Shown here: positions 31,915-44,050 of the stretch, one piece after another
Layout: every line of letters starts with the position of its first letter
Numbering within the stretch: the stretch's first letter is position 1
NCBI GenBank assembly: GCA_003313425.1
Contig: NHZP01000010.1
Coordinates: 248,001 to 312,000, forward strand
DNA: 64,000 bases
Direction: 5' to 3'
Source of the DNA: Pseudopyrenochaeta lycopersici
Taxonomy: Eukaryota; Ascomycota; Dothideomycetes; Pleosporales; Pseudopyrenochaetaceae
The notes under the pieces: model-generated
Told to the model about the DNA's origin: nothing
Seen by the model: the letters and a program-made list of their open reading frames with translations, nothing else
Database searches by the model: none
Translations under genes and position numbers: made by a program

Positions 31915-33490
31915 GAAGCGTGCCTGACTCGCCGGTGAGCGGTGGGGAGCAATGGTGGGTTGCGGGCGCTGCTTGGGCGCCGGCTGGGGGGATTGAGCAG
32001 CGCTCAGTGCGGGCTTCGGGGGCTGCGATGTAGGCGGCTTGCGGTCCGAGCCTGTGTCATCTGAAGAGCCGGCCCTATGCCATTTGGCATTCGCCTTGTT
32101 GGGCTTGCTGCGCCTGTTGTTCCGCGCTGGCTTCTGCGGCGTACTATCACCACCGCCTTGCGCCCGCGAGGCAGGTAGCGAGTCCCGTGACGACGACGAC
32201 GTCAACTCGGAGAGCGATTCCGTGGTCGAGGAGCCTGAGCTGGCAATCGCAATCGCATGTGCGTGTCCCTTGGGCAGCGGGAAGAAGATGGAGCGCGAGC
32301 GGATTGCAGCGTGCTGGGGCGCGCCTTTGTCTGGCGACGCAGGCTGAATGGTGGGCAGTCTGGCTCCGTGGTCCGGGGCAGATGTTCCTGGGAGCGCATT
32401 AGAGAGCGAGCCCATCAAAGGCGAACAATTGTATGGCGCTGACGGCTCCTGGTCCTGTCCAGCGCCGCCGTGGGACATGGCGGGCGGCACGTTCGCGACG
32501 ATAGCGGAGTGGCATGGAATAGCGGGACTGACAAGTACCTTGAGAACTACGGGCTATGAGCCACCCCCGGCAATTCCAGCTTCCTGTAACAGCAGCAGCC
32601 GCGCCTCCATCGGCAGGCACAATCCAAGAAATAAGGCGAACAAGACGAGCAGGAGCGCTGTTCTGCTGCCGTGCGATAGCTGAGATCTATCAGCGGGTCT
32701 TCGGCATCCCCTGCATGGCTGTGTTTGATGCGTTTGCATAAGCTTAGTCACGCCATCGTCACCGACAACCGCCTATGTTCAAGTCCGTCTTTGGCTACTT
32801 TTTTTGTGATTCCTCAGTAGACATACTTGCAAGCATTGATTTCTTGCACTGACACCATGATGCTCTACTACCATCGGACGAGCCACTATGTTTGAGTATT
32901 GTCAGCGTCGAATCTTTCGCGTATATCTAACACATACTGGGAAGAGAATGATTCCAGACGACAAATTTGGACAACTACTGTGCCGCATGTTGGGCGATTT
33001 TAGTCAGGCTATTGGTTATATCCCCACATACATCTGGACGATTCCTGCTGCTGGTAGTAGCTGTTCAATACGAATGGGTAATCACTACCCACCGGGTTAG
33101 CATACTAATTGCATCTTCAGCAGGCATCAAAGGAGTCATCCTGGTAGCTGCCATGACGGTTATCGACTATTGCGTTGTGTGTGTGCTGATAAGTGTGAGA
33201 TTTGCAGATGGTAGTCATCAGTTACGTGGATTTCAGTCCGAAGGAATTGTGGAAATGAGTTTGCCGTCGTACGTTTGTACGCAGTTGGATTTTCTTGCAC
33301 TTTCACCGTTTGAGATCACGAGTTGGCGAACAAACGGCGGCACAAATCAAATTCAAATGATCAAGATGTTCATCAGTGCATGTGTAAAGAGGCTGCTTCC
33401 CACCTTCACTGGGTCCACAAATAAGTACTCGTTAACTCTTACTTGTCTACATTTTCTCATCTACAGCAACTCTTTCCCTTCAAAGCTACC
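31915..33490. other. PAN3 upstream region and divergent promoter
   Basis: About 1.6 kb upstream of both PAN3 (leftward) and the Cys-rich protein gene (rightward). The PAN3-proximal part (31915-32490) is GC-rich and open in the PAN3 frame, coding for a Pro/Ser/Lys-rich, low-complexity stretch if translated. The remainder shows no gene. Confidence 0.5.
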
Positions 33491-34382
33491 ATGGACTCCA
33501 GCAATCAACTACTACCTCAAACAGACACAGATACTCTGCAACAGATCGACTACACTGGTTATCCTTTCCACGAATACGTACCGAACATAATCGAACCCTG
33601 CTCTAATCTCACCAACGGTTCAGGAATTGAGCTTAGTCTTTTTCACCTCCTCAGATGTGGCCACATTGTCGCTATTCACGGAGTTGATAAACGCTGTGGA
33701 CGGAACTGCCAACATGCTGTCGAATGGGTCGCCGATCATACTATGAGTAACCAAAATGCTGCACCAGAAGTGTACGTTCTTTCCCTCCGCTTAGACATAG
33801 AAACTAACAGCTCTCAGCACTCCCCTTCCACCAATCAGCGCAACACAGCTTCACGACGACCTGTACTGCGAGATATGCACAGGCATCCCTATCGATCGAT
33901 ACAATGTCATGTTCCCACCGGACAACCCACTCTACATGGGCCCTAACCCTCCTATCCACAACCGTACTGATGAACCAATCCGTCTCCGGCGTTGCCTCTC
34001 TCTCACCCGCCTGCTTCTCAAATCCACCTCGAACCTCTCCAATGATGACGTTGAAAATCTTCTATGCCATCCATTCCGCAACCCAGACCACGGGCCGTTT
34101 GATTGGAAGAATACGCATTTCCTGAGATGTGGACACGAGGTGTGGTGTGTGCCTACACGACCTTGTGCAAGTAACTGTATGACTAGTGGTCAGGACGTAG
34201 TCTGCCGAGGGACGATATTTCCCCGGAATGAGAGACAGGGCGATGTGATCATCTGTCACGAGTGTGTGTCGAGGGCAGAACTCGTATATGCAAGATATGC
34301 GAGCATAGAAAGTAGGTGGAGAGATGGGGAGGATGAGGGCGTTGAGAATGCTGAAGGGTCCATGTCTGGCTTTCCGAATTAG
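33491..34382 (+). CDS. Unrecognised Cys-rich protein with duplicated CGH...NC motif
   Basis: Exons 33491..33771 and 33818..34382, 46-nt intron, 281 residues. The intron must end at the AG at 33816-33817; the earlier AG puts the frame out. Two similar cysteine/histidine blocks stand out: LLRCGHIVAIHGVDKRCGRNC near residue 55 and FLRCGHEVWCVPTRPCASNC near residue 205. Between them lies LYCEICTGIPI and after them VVCRGT...IICHECVSRAEL. Spacing suggests two RING-like or treble-clef zinc sites, but no standard RING consensus fits. No signal peptide or membrane segment. The duplicated half suggests internal repetition. I do not recognise the family; a zinc-binding, possibly lineage-specific protein is the safest description. 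Confidence 0.72.
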
Positions 34383-35100
34383 AGGCTTTGTTCAGGCGTG
34401 TAGCCATTTGTAGGACAGCTCAAGCTAGGCACGGACCAGATATGACAATTTTATCTCCTGCAATTTCAAACAGCAAATGGTAAGCCCTAAAAAATCAATG
34501 GTAAAGCCGAGCGCGCTTTGAGAAGTATAGCTCGCCCAAGAATATAAAGATGATCTGTAGTCCTTTCACTGCTACGCTGCTAAATGCAGCCATGGTCGAT
34601 GCGTCATGTTTGATGTGTAGTATCGATGTTAGCAAAGTATGGTGATTGTTTCTAGATGCGAGATGTCAATAATAGTATGAGGTGAGATTTAGTTTTGCAT
34701 ATACGATTGGGTCCATAAAGAGCAATAGATCAGTGACATGCTCCAAGCGCACCCATGACAGTCCAAACACGAGCGCAAGGTAACCAATGGACTAAACTCA
34801 GTGACTTTCAGGAGGCTATGTAGAGATAGAAAAATGGATAGCTAGAGCGGGTACGCGGTTAGTGTTGCGACACTTGCCACACCCCTGAAGTCTTGTTACT
34901 CAGCCTCATCTCCCCCGCCCCTTATACGAAATTCATAATGATAAACAATTAAAAAATGATACAATCGTGTCAAGGCTACCATGAACCATGGTGTTACAGG
35001 CAAGTACTCGAGTCTGTGCGCAAGCCGCCAAAAAAATTCGTTGTCGCCTAGCAAGCCCGGTGGAGACGAACCACCACCACAACCACAACCACGAAACCAC
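34383..35100. other. Intergenic, no gene recognised
   Basis: About 720 bp of AT-rich sequence between the Cys-rich protein gene and tRNA-Asp. The right end has a CCA/CAA-rich stretch (about 35071-35100) next to the tRNA terminator. Nothing else seen. Confidence 0.45.
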
Positions 35101-35111
35101 AAAAAACAAAA
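35101..35111 (-). terminator. Pol III terminator of tRNA-Asp
   Basis: On the minus strand T4 (35111..35108) then T6 (35106..35101), starting 12 nt behind the tRNA 3' end. Confidence 0.7.
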
Positions 35112-35123
35112 GAATAAGACGTA

Positions 35124-35205
35124 CTCTCAGACGGGGAATCGAACCCCGGCCTCCGGCGAACTGTCTGATGACAAGCCGAAATACTGACCACTATACTATC
35201 TGAGA
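35124..35205 (-). tRNA. tRNA-Asp(GUC) with 10-nt intron
   Basis: The 82 nt fold as a complete tRNA: acceptor TCTCAGA/TCTGAGA (seven Watson-Crick pairs) with discriminator G; D-arm GTAT-AGTGGTCA-GTAT; anticodon stem TCGGC/GCCGG with loop TTGTCA-C, anticodon GTC and T33; variable AGGC; T-arm CGGGG-TTCGATT-CCCCG. A 10-nt intron (TCAGACAGTT) lies between positions 37 and 38, the standard site. The mature form is 72 nt. This ordinary gene is a useful control for the split tRNA-Thr. Confidence 0.95.
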
Positions 35206-37666
35206 TTGCCAACTCGTCGAGTTGAGATTTGGTGGTTTTGATGAAACATTTGGACACAGCATTCTATGTATTCCCATTTTAAAATTCAACGGCAGTGATG
35301 ACATTGTCGAAAAGAATAGAGGGGATCCACTTGGTTTGACTGAAAAAGATTGGTCGGTTGGGTGAGAAATTGGACGTGCATGGGCGAGTGTGGCGTTCGG
35401 TTAAGCCCGCGACCTTGGAACCAAACCAACACGATTTCCCTCATATACCGCGGGAAAACATTGGTCTACTCAATGTATGTGAGTGATACTGCTGTGTGGG
35501 AATACTACACCTCTTTTACAAAATTTCTGTTCTAATTCGGCCCTCATTTTATGTAAAGTAAATCAGGCTTCAGTGTCAACCACAAGCTTTCGCTTCAGGA
35601 TTTCGAAACCTGGGCATGTCTACCTGCATGCCGGCAGGTAAAAGGTTTCGGCAGTGCAAACGATGACTCCAGCGAGGCTAGGTATGGATCTCGAAGGAGA
35701 AGTAGGTGAGCAAATGATGAGTAAGGGAGATGTTGCTGCACGAAGGACAGGGGTACATGCAACGGTGCCTGCAGCAGGGTGAACCGAACCGGGTCCGTGG
35801 AATCGCGGGCGGCTTTTTGGGGGTTGAAATAGAAATTTGATTTCCGTGAAGGGGCATGACACGAGACGAGGACCGTGTTGAGGCGAGATGTTGGTTGTTT
35901 CAAACACTGCTCTCGACTATCAGAAAGGCTTCGATGTCGTCAGGCCCAGAGTTCATTTTGCAGGGATGATCACGGTCGCATCTTTGCCAAAGGACATATC
36001 GTCGGTGCACTGGAAAACCGCGTTTCGTGTCGATTGGACAGGTAGTACTACCCTGATCAGGGATACATAACTAATGGGTGTTAGAAAAATGGTGAGTGCA
36101 AAGACGTGTACACGGTAGATGCCAATTGATCGCGATATGCTAAATTGAGTTTGGTGAACGTCTACCTACATTAGAGGAACCCTTGCCATATCCTGCACTC
36201 TGCATATAGGGAATACCAAAAAAAAGGGACACGGCTATGTTTCTCCAGGACATCATCACATGGAAGGTCCTGGGAGGACGAGGCCGCGATAGAGCGCTTC
36301 GCGCGTCCCGGAATGGGGCGGTACCGCTAGCCTGCCGTGTTCAGATACACGTGGAGAGACAGAATAGGGTTGGCAATCAGTTTTTCCGCAGATCTGCAGG
36401 TCATTGGATACAAATGAGGAGTCGTTGTGGCAGTGAATGCTTCCGCGAGACAGTAATCTTCGGCCCGTTCCTATCCCAGATGCAATCAATACAAAATTGA
36501 CAATCTGCGTGTACCATATCTATCAGTGGACCAAGACAGACTACGGGGGTAAAACTTGTGTTCGCTTCATTATTTTGATAACAATAACAGGGCAGGAGTG
36601 AGTGCCTAGAGTAGAAGCTGTTCCTCAATGCCAGGGAGCTGAAGAGAGCCTTGAGGTCCCAAGAAAGATACGACGTCATGTGTCTCAGTGGCAGTGCTGG
36701 CAACTCTCACATCCGAATACGGTACATCAGCACAAGACTTGGCGTTGGCGATGCGGTGAACTTAAGCAATGGAGCGAGCAAGCGCTCTCGGTGAGGAGTG
36801 GTGGCTCATGGGGTAAGCCGCACGGCTGTTGGGTGCAGCGCGGTCAGCGCAAATGAGCACACATCGGAGAAAGGGTGGGCTAGGGTCTGACGAGCGAAAA
36901 GGCAGACCAGGCGCTGGGGATGCCCTGTTTAATGGGGAAGATGGGAGGGGGCCAGGATGCAATAGTGGCGAGACTCGATATTCGCGCAGTTTTGGTGTTT
37001 GAGTTTCGCCAGAGGGCGTCTCTGCAAGGAAAAAGCTAGCAGATGTCGACAGCGCAAATGAGCGCAATGAAAAGCGTTACAGTGGAGGGCGCTGAAAGCC
37101 GTCATAATTAGTCGATGGCCAGGTGTAGGCAGGGTTGCAGTAGCAGCTCTCAGCACTCGCAGCAGGTCGACTAGTGGCTGAGCTGGATGCAGGCAGGACC
37201 TCCGCCTCAGCGAAGTACGAGTACGTTGGCGCCTTTCCAACCTCCGCCGCTCCGCTCAGCCAGGACTTTGTTCGTTCCTTTGCTCTCCTCTTATTACATG
37301 CCCATTGACCTTCCAAAGCCGCAGACTCCCTCGTTGTTGCCGTTGTAACCGTTGGCAACCCCACTTGGTGCACCTGCCTCGGTCTGGCTTGCACTCGAGG
37401 TACCGAAACGATCTGCACCGCGTCAGGCTGAATCCAACGGCAAGGTGCAAGAGAGCCTCAGCCAACACTGCTTACAGCTGAGGGATCGTGCGACAAGCGC
37501 CCACGACAGTCACTCGTTTTATATCGATCGCGTCGCCCTCCGCGCTGCATGAGGAGTCGCCGCTTCCTGCTCGTTGGCACCGCGCGAGAGCTGAGGCCGA
37601 ATCCGCCAGGCACTACCTGAATCGCGAGGAAGCCACCTCCCCGCCACGGCAGGCGCGATCGATTCA
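35206..37666. other. Long intergenic stretch, no gene recognised
   Basis: About 2.5 kb. Many short frames (up to about 113 codons, both strands) without start context, domains or spliceable partners. The last about 900 bp are GC-rich and precede the membrane protein gene. No transposon ends or RNA genes seen. Confidence 0.45.
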
Positions 37667-38701
37667 ATGCGCTCGAGCAACACGAGCTACATCAACATTG
37701 GCGAAAATGGACAGGAGCAGCGCGAGGGCACCCCGTGGTATTGGCGCCTTATAGCACTTGTTGCTTCGTGGATGATACTGGGAGGGTGAGACAGGCCGCT
37801 GAAAGAGCTGAAGAAGGCAAGAAGCTGATGCTCTACAGATATCTTATACTACCAGGTCTCTATGCGAAAGATCCGCAGCTCAAGATCAGCCAAGCAGTAC
37901 TATCAGTCTTTGTTGTTGCACTCCTTACCGCCGGCTACTCGTTTACGGCGCTTCTATGCTTTGCGTGTCGCAATCGAGTATTTCAGGCTGAGGGAGTCTT
38001 CCTGTACGCTACACCACCATTACGACAAGCACTGTGCTAATTACTCCAGGCCTGCCCTCACCTCCTCTGCCTTCGGTATCCTGTCAATAGGATACAACTT
38101 CCTCCTCTCCCGCGCCAATGTCTGGGGAAACGCCGCCATATCAGGCACTGTAGTGGGCGTCCTATCGACTGCCATATATAGTGCCCTATTCTTTTGGACC
38201 CATCGCCGCATACACAAAACCAAGAGTCAGCCAGGACCACGCGCGAACCTCTGGTCAGAACAACCGTACTACTCCAACTTTTTACAAAACATGTATCCTA
38301 CCGCCACTCGCTCACCCTCACAACCGCCCGAAGCCACCATATCAGAAGACGATCGCGTAAACCAACAAATGGCCCTCTTACTCCAGAGGTCAGATGCGCG
38401 ACCGAGTCCAGATGCGAACAGCGCTACATTCAGGATAGACCTGCCTGAAGACAGGGAACAGCAGGAACGGCACGCACGCAGTCAAGAGCTAGTTGGCACG
38501 CCGGGACAAGCACATGGAGACTGGAACCGTAATCGAGCAGACAGCAGGCCAGATAGCCTGAGCGAGCAACAAGCCTGGCAACAATGGCAAGACCGCGGAC
38601 GATCGACAACGCGACCGGCGAGTCCCGGCGGTCATAGCAATCACTCGAGAAACCTCAGTCGGGAGGAACGGAGAAGAGAGATTGAACTCGGTCGTCCGTA
38701 A
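37667..38701 (+). CDS. Four-pass membrane protein, unrecognised family
   Basis: Exons 37667..37785, 37839..38003, 38050..38701 (introns 53 and 46 nt) give 311 residues. Spliced, four hydrophobic segments appear: WRLIALVASWMILGGYLILP, AVLSVFVVALLTAGYSFTAL, ALTSSAFGILSIGYNFLLS, and ISGTVVGVLSTAIYSALFFW. Short loops connect them. The last about 170 residues are a soluble, Arg/Gln/Ser-rich tail (HRRIHKTK.., PEDREQQERHARSQE, SREERRREIELGRP), probably cytoplasmic. The first exon was found by matching splice sites; it has a plausible start (ttcaATGCGCTCG). No catalytic or transport motifs. Its tetraspan topology with a long tail resembles uncharacterised membrane proteins common in moulds. Confidence 0.8.
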
Positions 38702-40099
38702 TTGCCTCCCGACTCCGATTGCGTCGTCCTTTCCTTTGCAAAGCATGCATTGTTTCGTCACACAAAACACATGGGCAGCGATGGTGTTCTTGGCTTGGTG
38801 TCTACGGAGTTCTCATACTTGATACCTTGGCATTGTTGGTCTGTTTTCCTGGGCATAAGTTGTCATACTTTACGAAAGTACATGTTGGACGATCTGTTGA
38901 TACTTATGGGATAACGCTAGTATATCTCAATGTGCTCGCTCGATTGAGTGCTGTAGTAGTATTAGTGAGTTGATAACTATTCAATCGCAAGTTTAGTTGA
39001 CCACATTTCTATTCTCCCAATTCTATTCACAACTGCTCTTGTGGAGTTACAAATATGCTTTTCTTCCTCAATCATCCAAATTCCCCTGCCACCGTGTCCC
39101 ATGCATGTCGGACTTCAACGCCCCATCTCGACTGTCCCAGGCCACTCTGCAATCCTCGCGTCATGTTCTTCCTTCCCGCATCCAAAGTCCTGCCGCCCCC
39201 ATCCCCAACACGATTCCCGTAACCGTCCGGCGCTCCCTCGGGCTTGGCCAAACTTCCATGAATGGAAACACCCCATGAACATGAAACAAATTTCGATATT
39301 CCCCACAGCACTTTTAGAACGTCAGAATTTTTTGGTCCAGCCTCGAATGGCGCATCCCACCGGGTGGCGTTCCAAGCTCGAAGTCCGAGTTTCCAACGTG
39401 CACCGCAGTGAAAGGGAAAGTGCGTGATGGTTGACATCATTATCTTTTCCCAACTCTTCCCAGCGCTCAAGGTCTTGGGTGGGAATAGTGTCCTAGCAGG
39501 GCCTAGATGCTAGGGATCTTACTCTTCGGATCCTGGCGTGACTCAGCAATCATTTCGGGGCAAAATTGGATGGACTGAGCACACAGCGCGTGCGTGCAGA
39601 TGTCAGCTGACAGTCCAAGCGAACGTTTGGAGCCGCATGGACCATGGAACGGAGACAACACGATCCACAAGTGCCACAAGTGGCTGTGGATCCGTACAGC
39701 AGTGCGTTCTACGGGATTGAGGATGTGGCGGTGTAGCATGGTCGATGTGACGTGGGGGCTATCATATGTGGCACAGCTCCAGGTCACATCCATTTCCATG
39801 ATCAAAGATTTATGATGCTTCACACCTAGACTCCTAAATACCTGAAAGATATGAAGAATGATTTCAAAATAAGACTTGATATGAATTTTCATAATGCCAC
39901 TTTTGAGCGATTGTTTGGTATCTTTTGGAGAGAAGATTTGGGACATGGAAAGGACCATGGCCCTTTATCACTGGCTTTTCACAGCCTACAGTGGTCTCTA
40001 AATCGTAGAATCGTAACATGGAGATAACGTCGCATAGTGTTTCTGATCGGCCTCTTTATTACCTTGGCCAATCGCTGACGAAGAAAAGCGAAAAGGCAG
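38702..40099. other. Intergenic, convergent 3' ends
   Basis: About 1.4 kb between the membrane protein gene and the leftward sulfotransferase-like gene. A 151-codon minus-strand frame with an ATG at 39958 (ending 39503) has no recognisable features and I do not call it. No RNA gene or repeat seen. Confidence 0.45.
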
Positions 40100-41758
40100 C
40101 TAAACCTTGATAGCAAACTGCTTCAGGTACTCGTAATGCTCAACGTTGGCGGCAACAGTATCCCGGATAACCGTCGCGCCCTTCTCACCATATTTCTCCT
40201 TCCACTCGGCAAAGAGCTGCTCGTCGCTCTTCGGTGCTTTTTTATGGGTTCTCGCCCTCAGCCTATCGCTGTCAAGTGCATCCTCATGGAAACCCTTCCA
40301 CTTTTCAAACGCCTCTTTGGCAACTGCCTGGTCCTCATCGCTGCTCCAAACTAGCATTCCAGGATCCCATTCAATACCCGTAGTCTTGCAATACGCCTCG
40401 ATAATGCCCGATGGGTTGTCCAGCAAATCATCTGCATCAATAACGCAAATCTCGACGGCACCGGTATGGCCATTGGCCCCAGCTTGGCCGTTGACTTGGG
40501 CATGTCCATTCACTTCAGCATGACCGTTAGGCTCGGCATGACCATTAGGCTCGGCATGACCATTGGAATTGGCATAGCCGTTGAGCTCAGTCTTGCCAGC
40601 AAACTTGGGTCCAATTTGACCTTCACTTCTGAGGTAATCGAACAAACGGCGAAGCTCATCGTAACCAGCCTCGTCAGGACGGAAGTAGTAAAATCCAGTC
40701 ATCTTGTCGAGTGGTGGGATCGTGCAACGGTAGTAGCTAGGAATGCTATACTTGGGGTGGCGGATAAGAAAAGTGAAATGGTAAGTGGCCAAGAGGTCTG
40801 CTGGAATGACGGTTGGATTGTTCGGCTCTCCCTTCGTGTCATAGGGAAAAGGTGGTCCTTCTTTGTCAGACCTCGTTTGCACTGGTGAAAGCGCAGTGGT
40901 ATCAGTTCCAACACCCCGCCTATAATTTGATAGTGACGGAGCAACAGTTGCGGATTGGCCATTCGGGGGGATCCAATATTGTGCCATGTCTTTGATGAAA
41001 GCGCGTTTGCCCTGGGTCAGTTAGCCTGCGCTCTTGCCCCAAAACTTGCATCTTGAAGCTGTAAAATGGTCAAGAAGTCCGATAATATTGCTTTCTGTAA
41101 AAAGGTAGTAAAGAAAACTTCGAGTAAATGTTAGGGACATGACCGATTAGTGTCAATGTTCATGTGATGTGGAGTTGCTCAAGCAACTCGATCTGCGATA
41201 ACCTAGCAAGACGCATACAACCATTTCATGAGGCATCATCTGACGAATTGAAAGGCTGCCATCTTGCGCAATGAAGCCACGAATAAACGTCAAGCAGTGG
41301 GGGTGACAGTCGAACGACACGCGACACGGACGCGCGACGAATGAGAGAAAAGTGTGGTAAGGAGATTGTGATTGGACGTCTCCGCATCATAGACGACAAA
41401 ATACAACGAAACAACGAAATGAAAAGAAAGGGAACTCCTGGGAAAATTAAGTGAACGAACCTCAGAGTTTTCTCTTGCGATATGGTCGAAGATGGTCCTG
41501 TACGTGCTCTCTGAGTAGCCGCTCTCTTTCCTCGCCTCCGGCTCGTCCTCATATCGCTCAGCGAGACGCTCAGGACCGAAGTAGTAGGCGTCGCCAAAAG
41601 GCTCATGTACGCACTGAAGCGTTTTATGGCGGGTCATGAAGACCTGGGATTTAGTCAGACTTCGGCTCGGATTCCAGCTAACGCAGTTCACGTACCCGTT
41701 CGAAAGCCGTCGAACAGGCCCTCGGATGAGTGACCATGAAGATGGGCTTTTGCGACAT
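40100..41758 (-). CDS. Sulfotransferase-like P-loop protein with tandem-repeat insert
   Basis: Exons 41758..41696, 41643..41461 and 41011..40100 give about 385 residues. The N-terminus KPIFMVTHPRACSTAFERVF has the Arg-Ser/Cys-Ser P-loop form used by sulfotransferases to hold PAPS; then HEPFGDAYYFGPERL and, after the second intron, GKRAFIKDMAQYW and TFLIRHPKYSIPSYYR, the region that normally binds the 3'-phosphate. The core continues past the insert with CVIDADDLLDNPSGIIEAYC and WKGFHEDALDS. A block of seven six-residue NGHAEP-type units (40457-40582) interrupts the domain. The first junction is firm; the second intron is long (449 nt) with an unusual GTTCGT 5' site, so its borders are doubtful. 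Substrate unknown. Confidence 0.8.
40457..40582 (-). repeat. 18-bp coding minisatellite (seven units)
   Basis: In-frame units read NGYANS, NGHAEP, NGHAEP, NGHAEV, NGHAQV, NGQAGA, NGHTGA. The two central units are nearly identical at DNA level, the outer ones diverged, as expected for slippage expansion from the middle. All units keep the 18-bp period, so copy-number change would not shift the frame. Confidence 0.9.
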
Positions 41759-44050
41759 CTTGGCGTATGTCTATGGTTATGTTCTAGAGTGGAAAGGATC
41801 TATATTCCAAGTATCCTGACGATGGGCTCTATGTAGGGAAGACTGGTTCAGATATATCTCAACTGAACGCGCAACTGGCCAGCGAAGAGACGGGCACTAT
41901 CAGACTTTTATAGATCTCAGGGCCAAAGAAAGATTGCTGATCGTAAGACAATCCACATTTCCTGTTGAACTTCCCGGTCCGAAACGCGGGTTAGGTGGTG
42001 ACTAGTGGATCTGGAACCATGCTGGAAGGTCTCATCATAGGGTCCGGATGGCTGAAGCGATGCAGAGGTGACAGCCGTGCCACCCATTCCTGCGAAGCGA
42101 GCGCGTAGCGTGGGAATGCAGGCAAACAATTTTTGGTTGCCTCGGCGCAAGGAACCGCATCGGCTTGTTAAAAGCGGGAATGCTGCAAACATTGCCGTGT
42201 GTGTTCCTGAAGAGTGGTTGTATTGGCTGGACTAGATGATGTCACAGCGGCTTTGAACAAGGGGAAGAGCGCCCCTCAGTGGGATGCGCCAGTACGCTAG
42301 TCCCTTTGCAGTTTTAGGCTGCCGATTGTCCGTCGGAGTATCGCACGCTATGCATCTGCCGCCCCTCTTGAATCGTTCGCCTCCCATCGTTTGGTGAATA
42401 TTCGCCCATGTTTGGTTCCAGACATCGATCATCAAAAGCACGACATCTGGTGGCTATTTTGAGCAATGCTTTGGAAAACAACGACGGAGGTACCCGGATG
42501 CTTGTAGCAAACGATCAGCCTCGTTCATTTCTGCTTGGATGGCAGTCCACCCTCAACTTCCAGGCGCATTTGCTCGTCCATGATGTTCTTGAATACGCGC
42601 ACGTTTCATGAGTAACTTGCGACCAAGCATGTGCAAAGGCTTCGTTTGGTGAATCAAGTCAAGCACAGCAGCTGGACGTGTACACTGCGCTTCCATATGC
42701 GTTCATCGTCTTAGGCACCATGTTCACGACACGCACCAGCCCGGTAATCGAGACACGCAAGAGCAAGGGGATACTCATTGATGATGAATAAAAGGCTTCA
42801 GTCTTTCTTTTTACCATCATTTATAAACGCGATAAGCTCAAAAGCCCGTCCAGGCTTCGCCATAATCGCCGTTCCTATTCATGTCTAGCTTTACGCCCCT
42901 TACCCAATGGCTCAAACGGTTACAAGTCTTGAGGCTCCAGCAGGTTCTCCAAATTCTACATGCGCGCCTTCGGACATTGTACACCAGCTCTCGTTAAGCA
43001 TGGACTGCAAAGCCCAAAAGACTGAACCAGCGCAGCGCGAGTTTGGTGAAAGTTATATCATGAGCTTGACAGTTGAAATTGATGCAAGACTAATTGTTCA
43101 ATTATGGTCACTTTTTGTGCTATCTCGCGCCGATTATTTGCATTCGCAAATCCACTAGAGTTCGACTCTGTCTGGTATATCCAACGGGGATTCGATGCTG
43201 TGAAAACAGAATCGCCCTTGGTAAAGTTGAGGAGTTCGAACGCTGCAAATGCCTCAAACTGAGGGTGCACATCCGGTCCATCACAAGCTTCAAAGCCCTG
43301 TCCTTATGATTTACTTATGGATATGAAATTTTCTGTGAACTTCAATCGAAAGATGATACTTTACGATGAGCAGCTGAGATGAGATTGCCTGGCCTGCTCT
43401 ATCCCTATACTACCTGTGTATTGCTACTGATCTTCTTTTGAAGAGAGAAATGTTTAATTTCATTTGAATTAATGCATGCTCAGCCCTACATGGATCTCGT
43501 TATTGTTGAACATTCTTCTTTCCAGCCATTCAAGGTTACAGTAGACTCAAGAAGAATGCATCACAGACCACTTTGGTGGGCGACTGGGTCTACAGCAGTC
43601 TGTACTAGGCTTGGCCCTCCACAACTTTCACTTCGAAACCTTTATCACGGCGAATACAATACTTTCTGGTTTCTCGACTGCCCCAGCACGACCAACTTAC
43701 TCCACATTGGCCGCACAACCGACGCGGCAAGGTCCCAGCACTCACATACACCCTGAGCATCCTTCCCATACTTGCTTCTCGCCTTGTGATTACAACTCGT
43801 GCCACAACCTGCATGCTGGTCAACGCTCCTCATTGTAAAGATCATATCTCTCAATCTCTTATACATATCCTCTTCGCTTCAAGCTATTACGAATTAACTC
43901 ACGGTTTCACCCAGCTACCTTCCAGGGCATTCAAATATTTAAATCTGATGATACTCCAGCTCGCTCCCCAGTGTGAACTGAAAAGCGTCAAAGTTTGCTC
44001 TCAAATCAATTGCCTGTAAGGGTACTATATATATTGATATTTACCCAGAT
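41759..44050. other. Gene-poor stretch, left part
   Basis: About 2.3 kb. Frames are short and featureless. An 83-codon frame at 42907 has an ATG but no recognisable content. No tRNA, repeat or transposon terminus seen. Confidence 0.4.

Noticed and set aside
33772..33810. Shorter intron in the Cys-rich gene ending at the AG at 33809-33810
   Set aside because: Puts the second exon in a frame that reaches a stop and loses the YCEIC and FLRCGHEVWC blocks.
35595..35907. Two overlapping minus-strand frames of about 100 codons
   Set aside because: Overlap each other in different frames, no start context or domains; treated as chance.
39503..39958. 151-codon minus-strand frame with ATG
   Set aside because: Composition looks random (many His, Ser, Ile), no domain or membrane pattern; could be reconsidered if transcript evidence exists.
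42907..43158. 83-codon plus-strand frame with ATG
   Set aside because: Lies in the gene-poor region, no features, and the second half reads like non-coding sequence.
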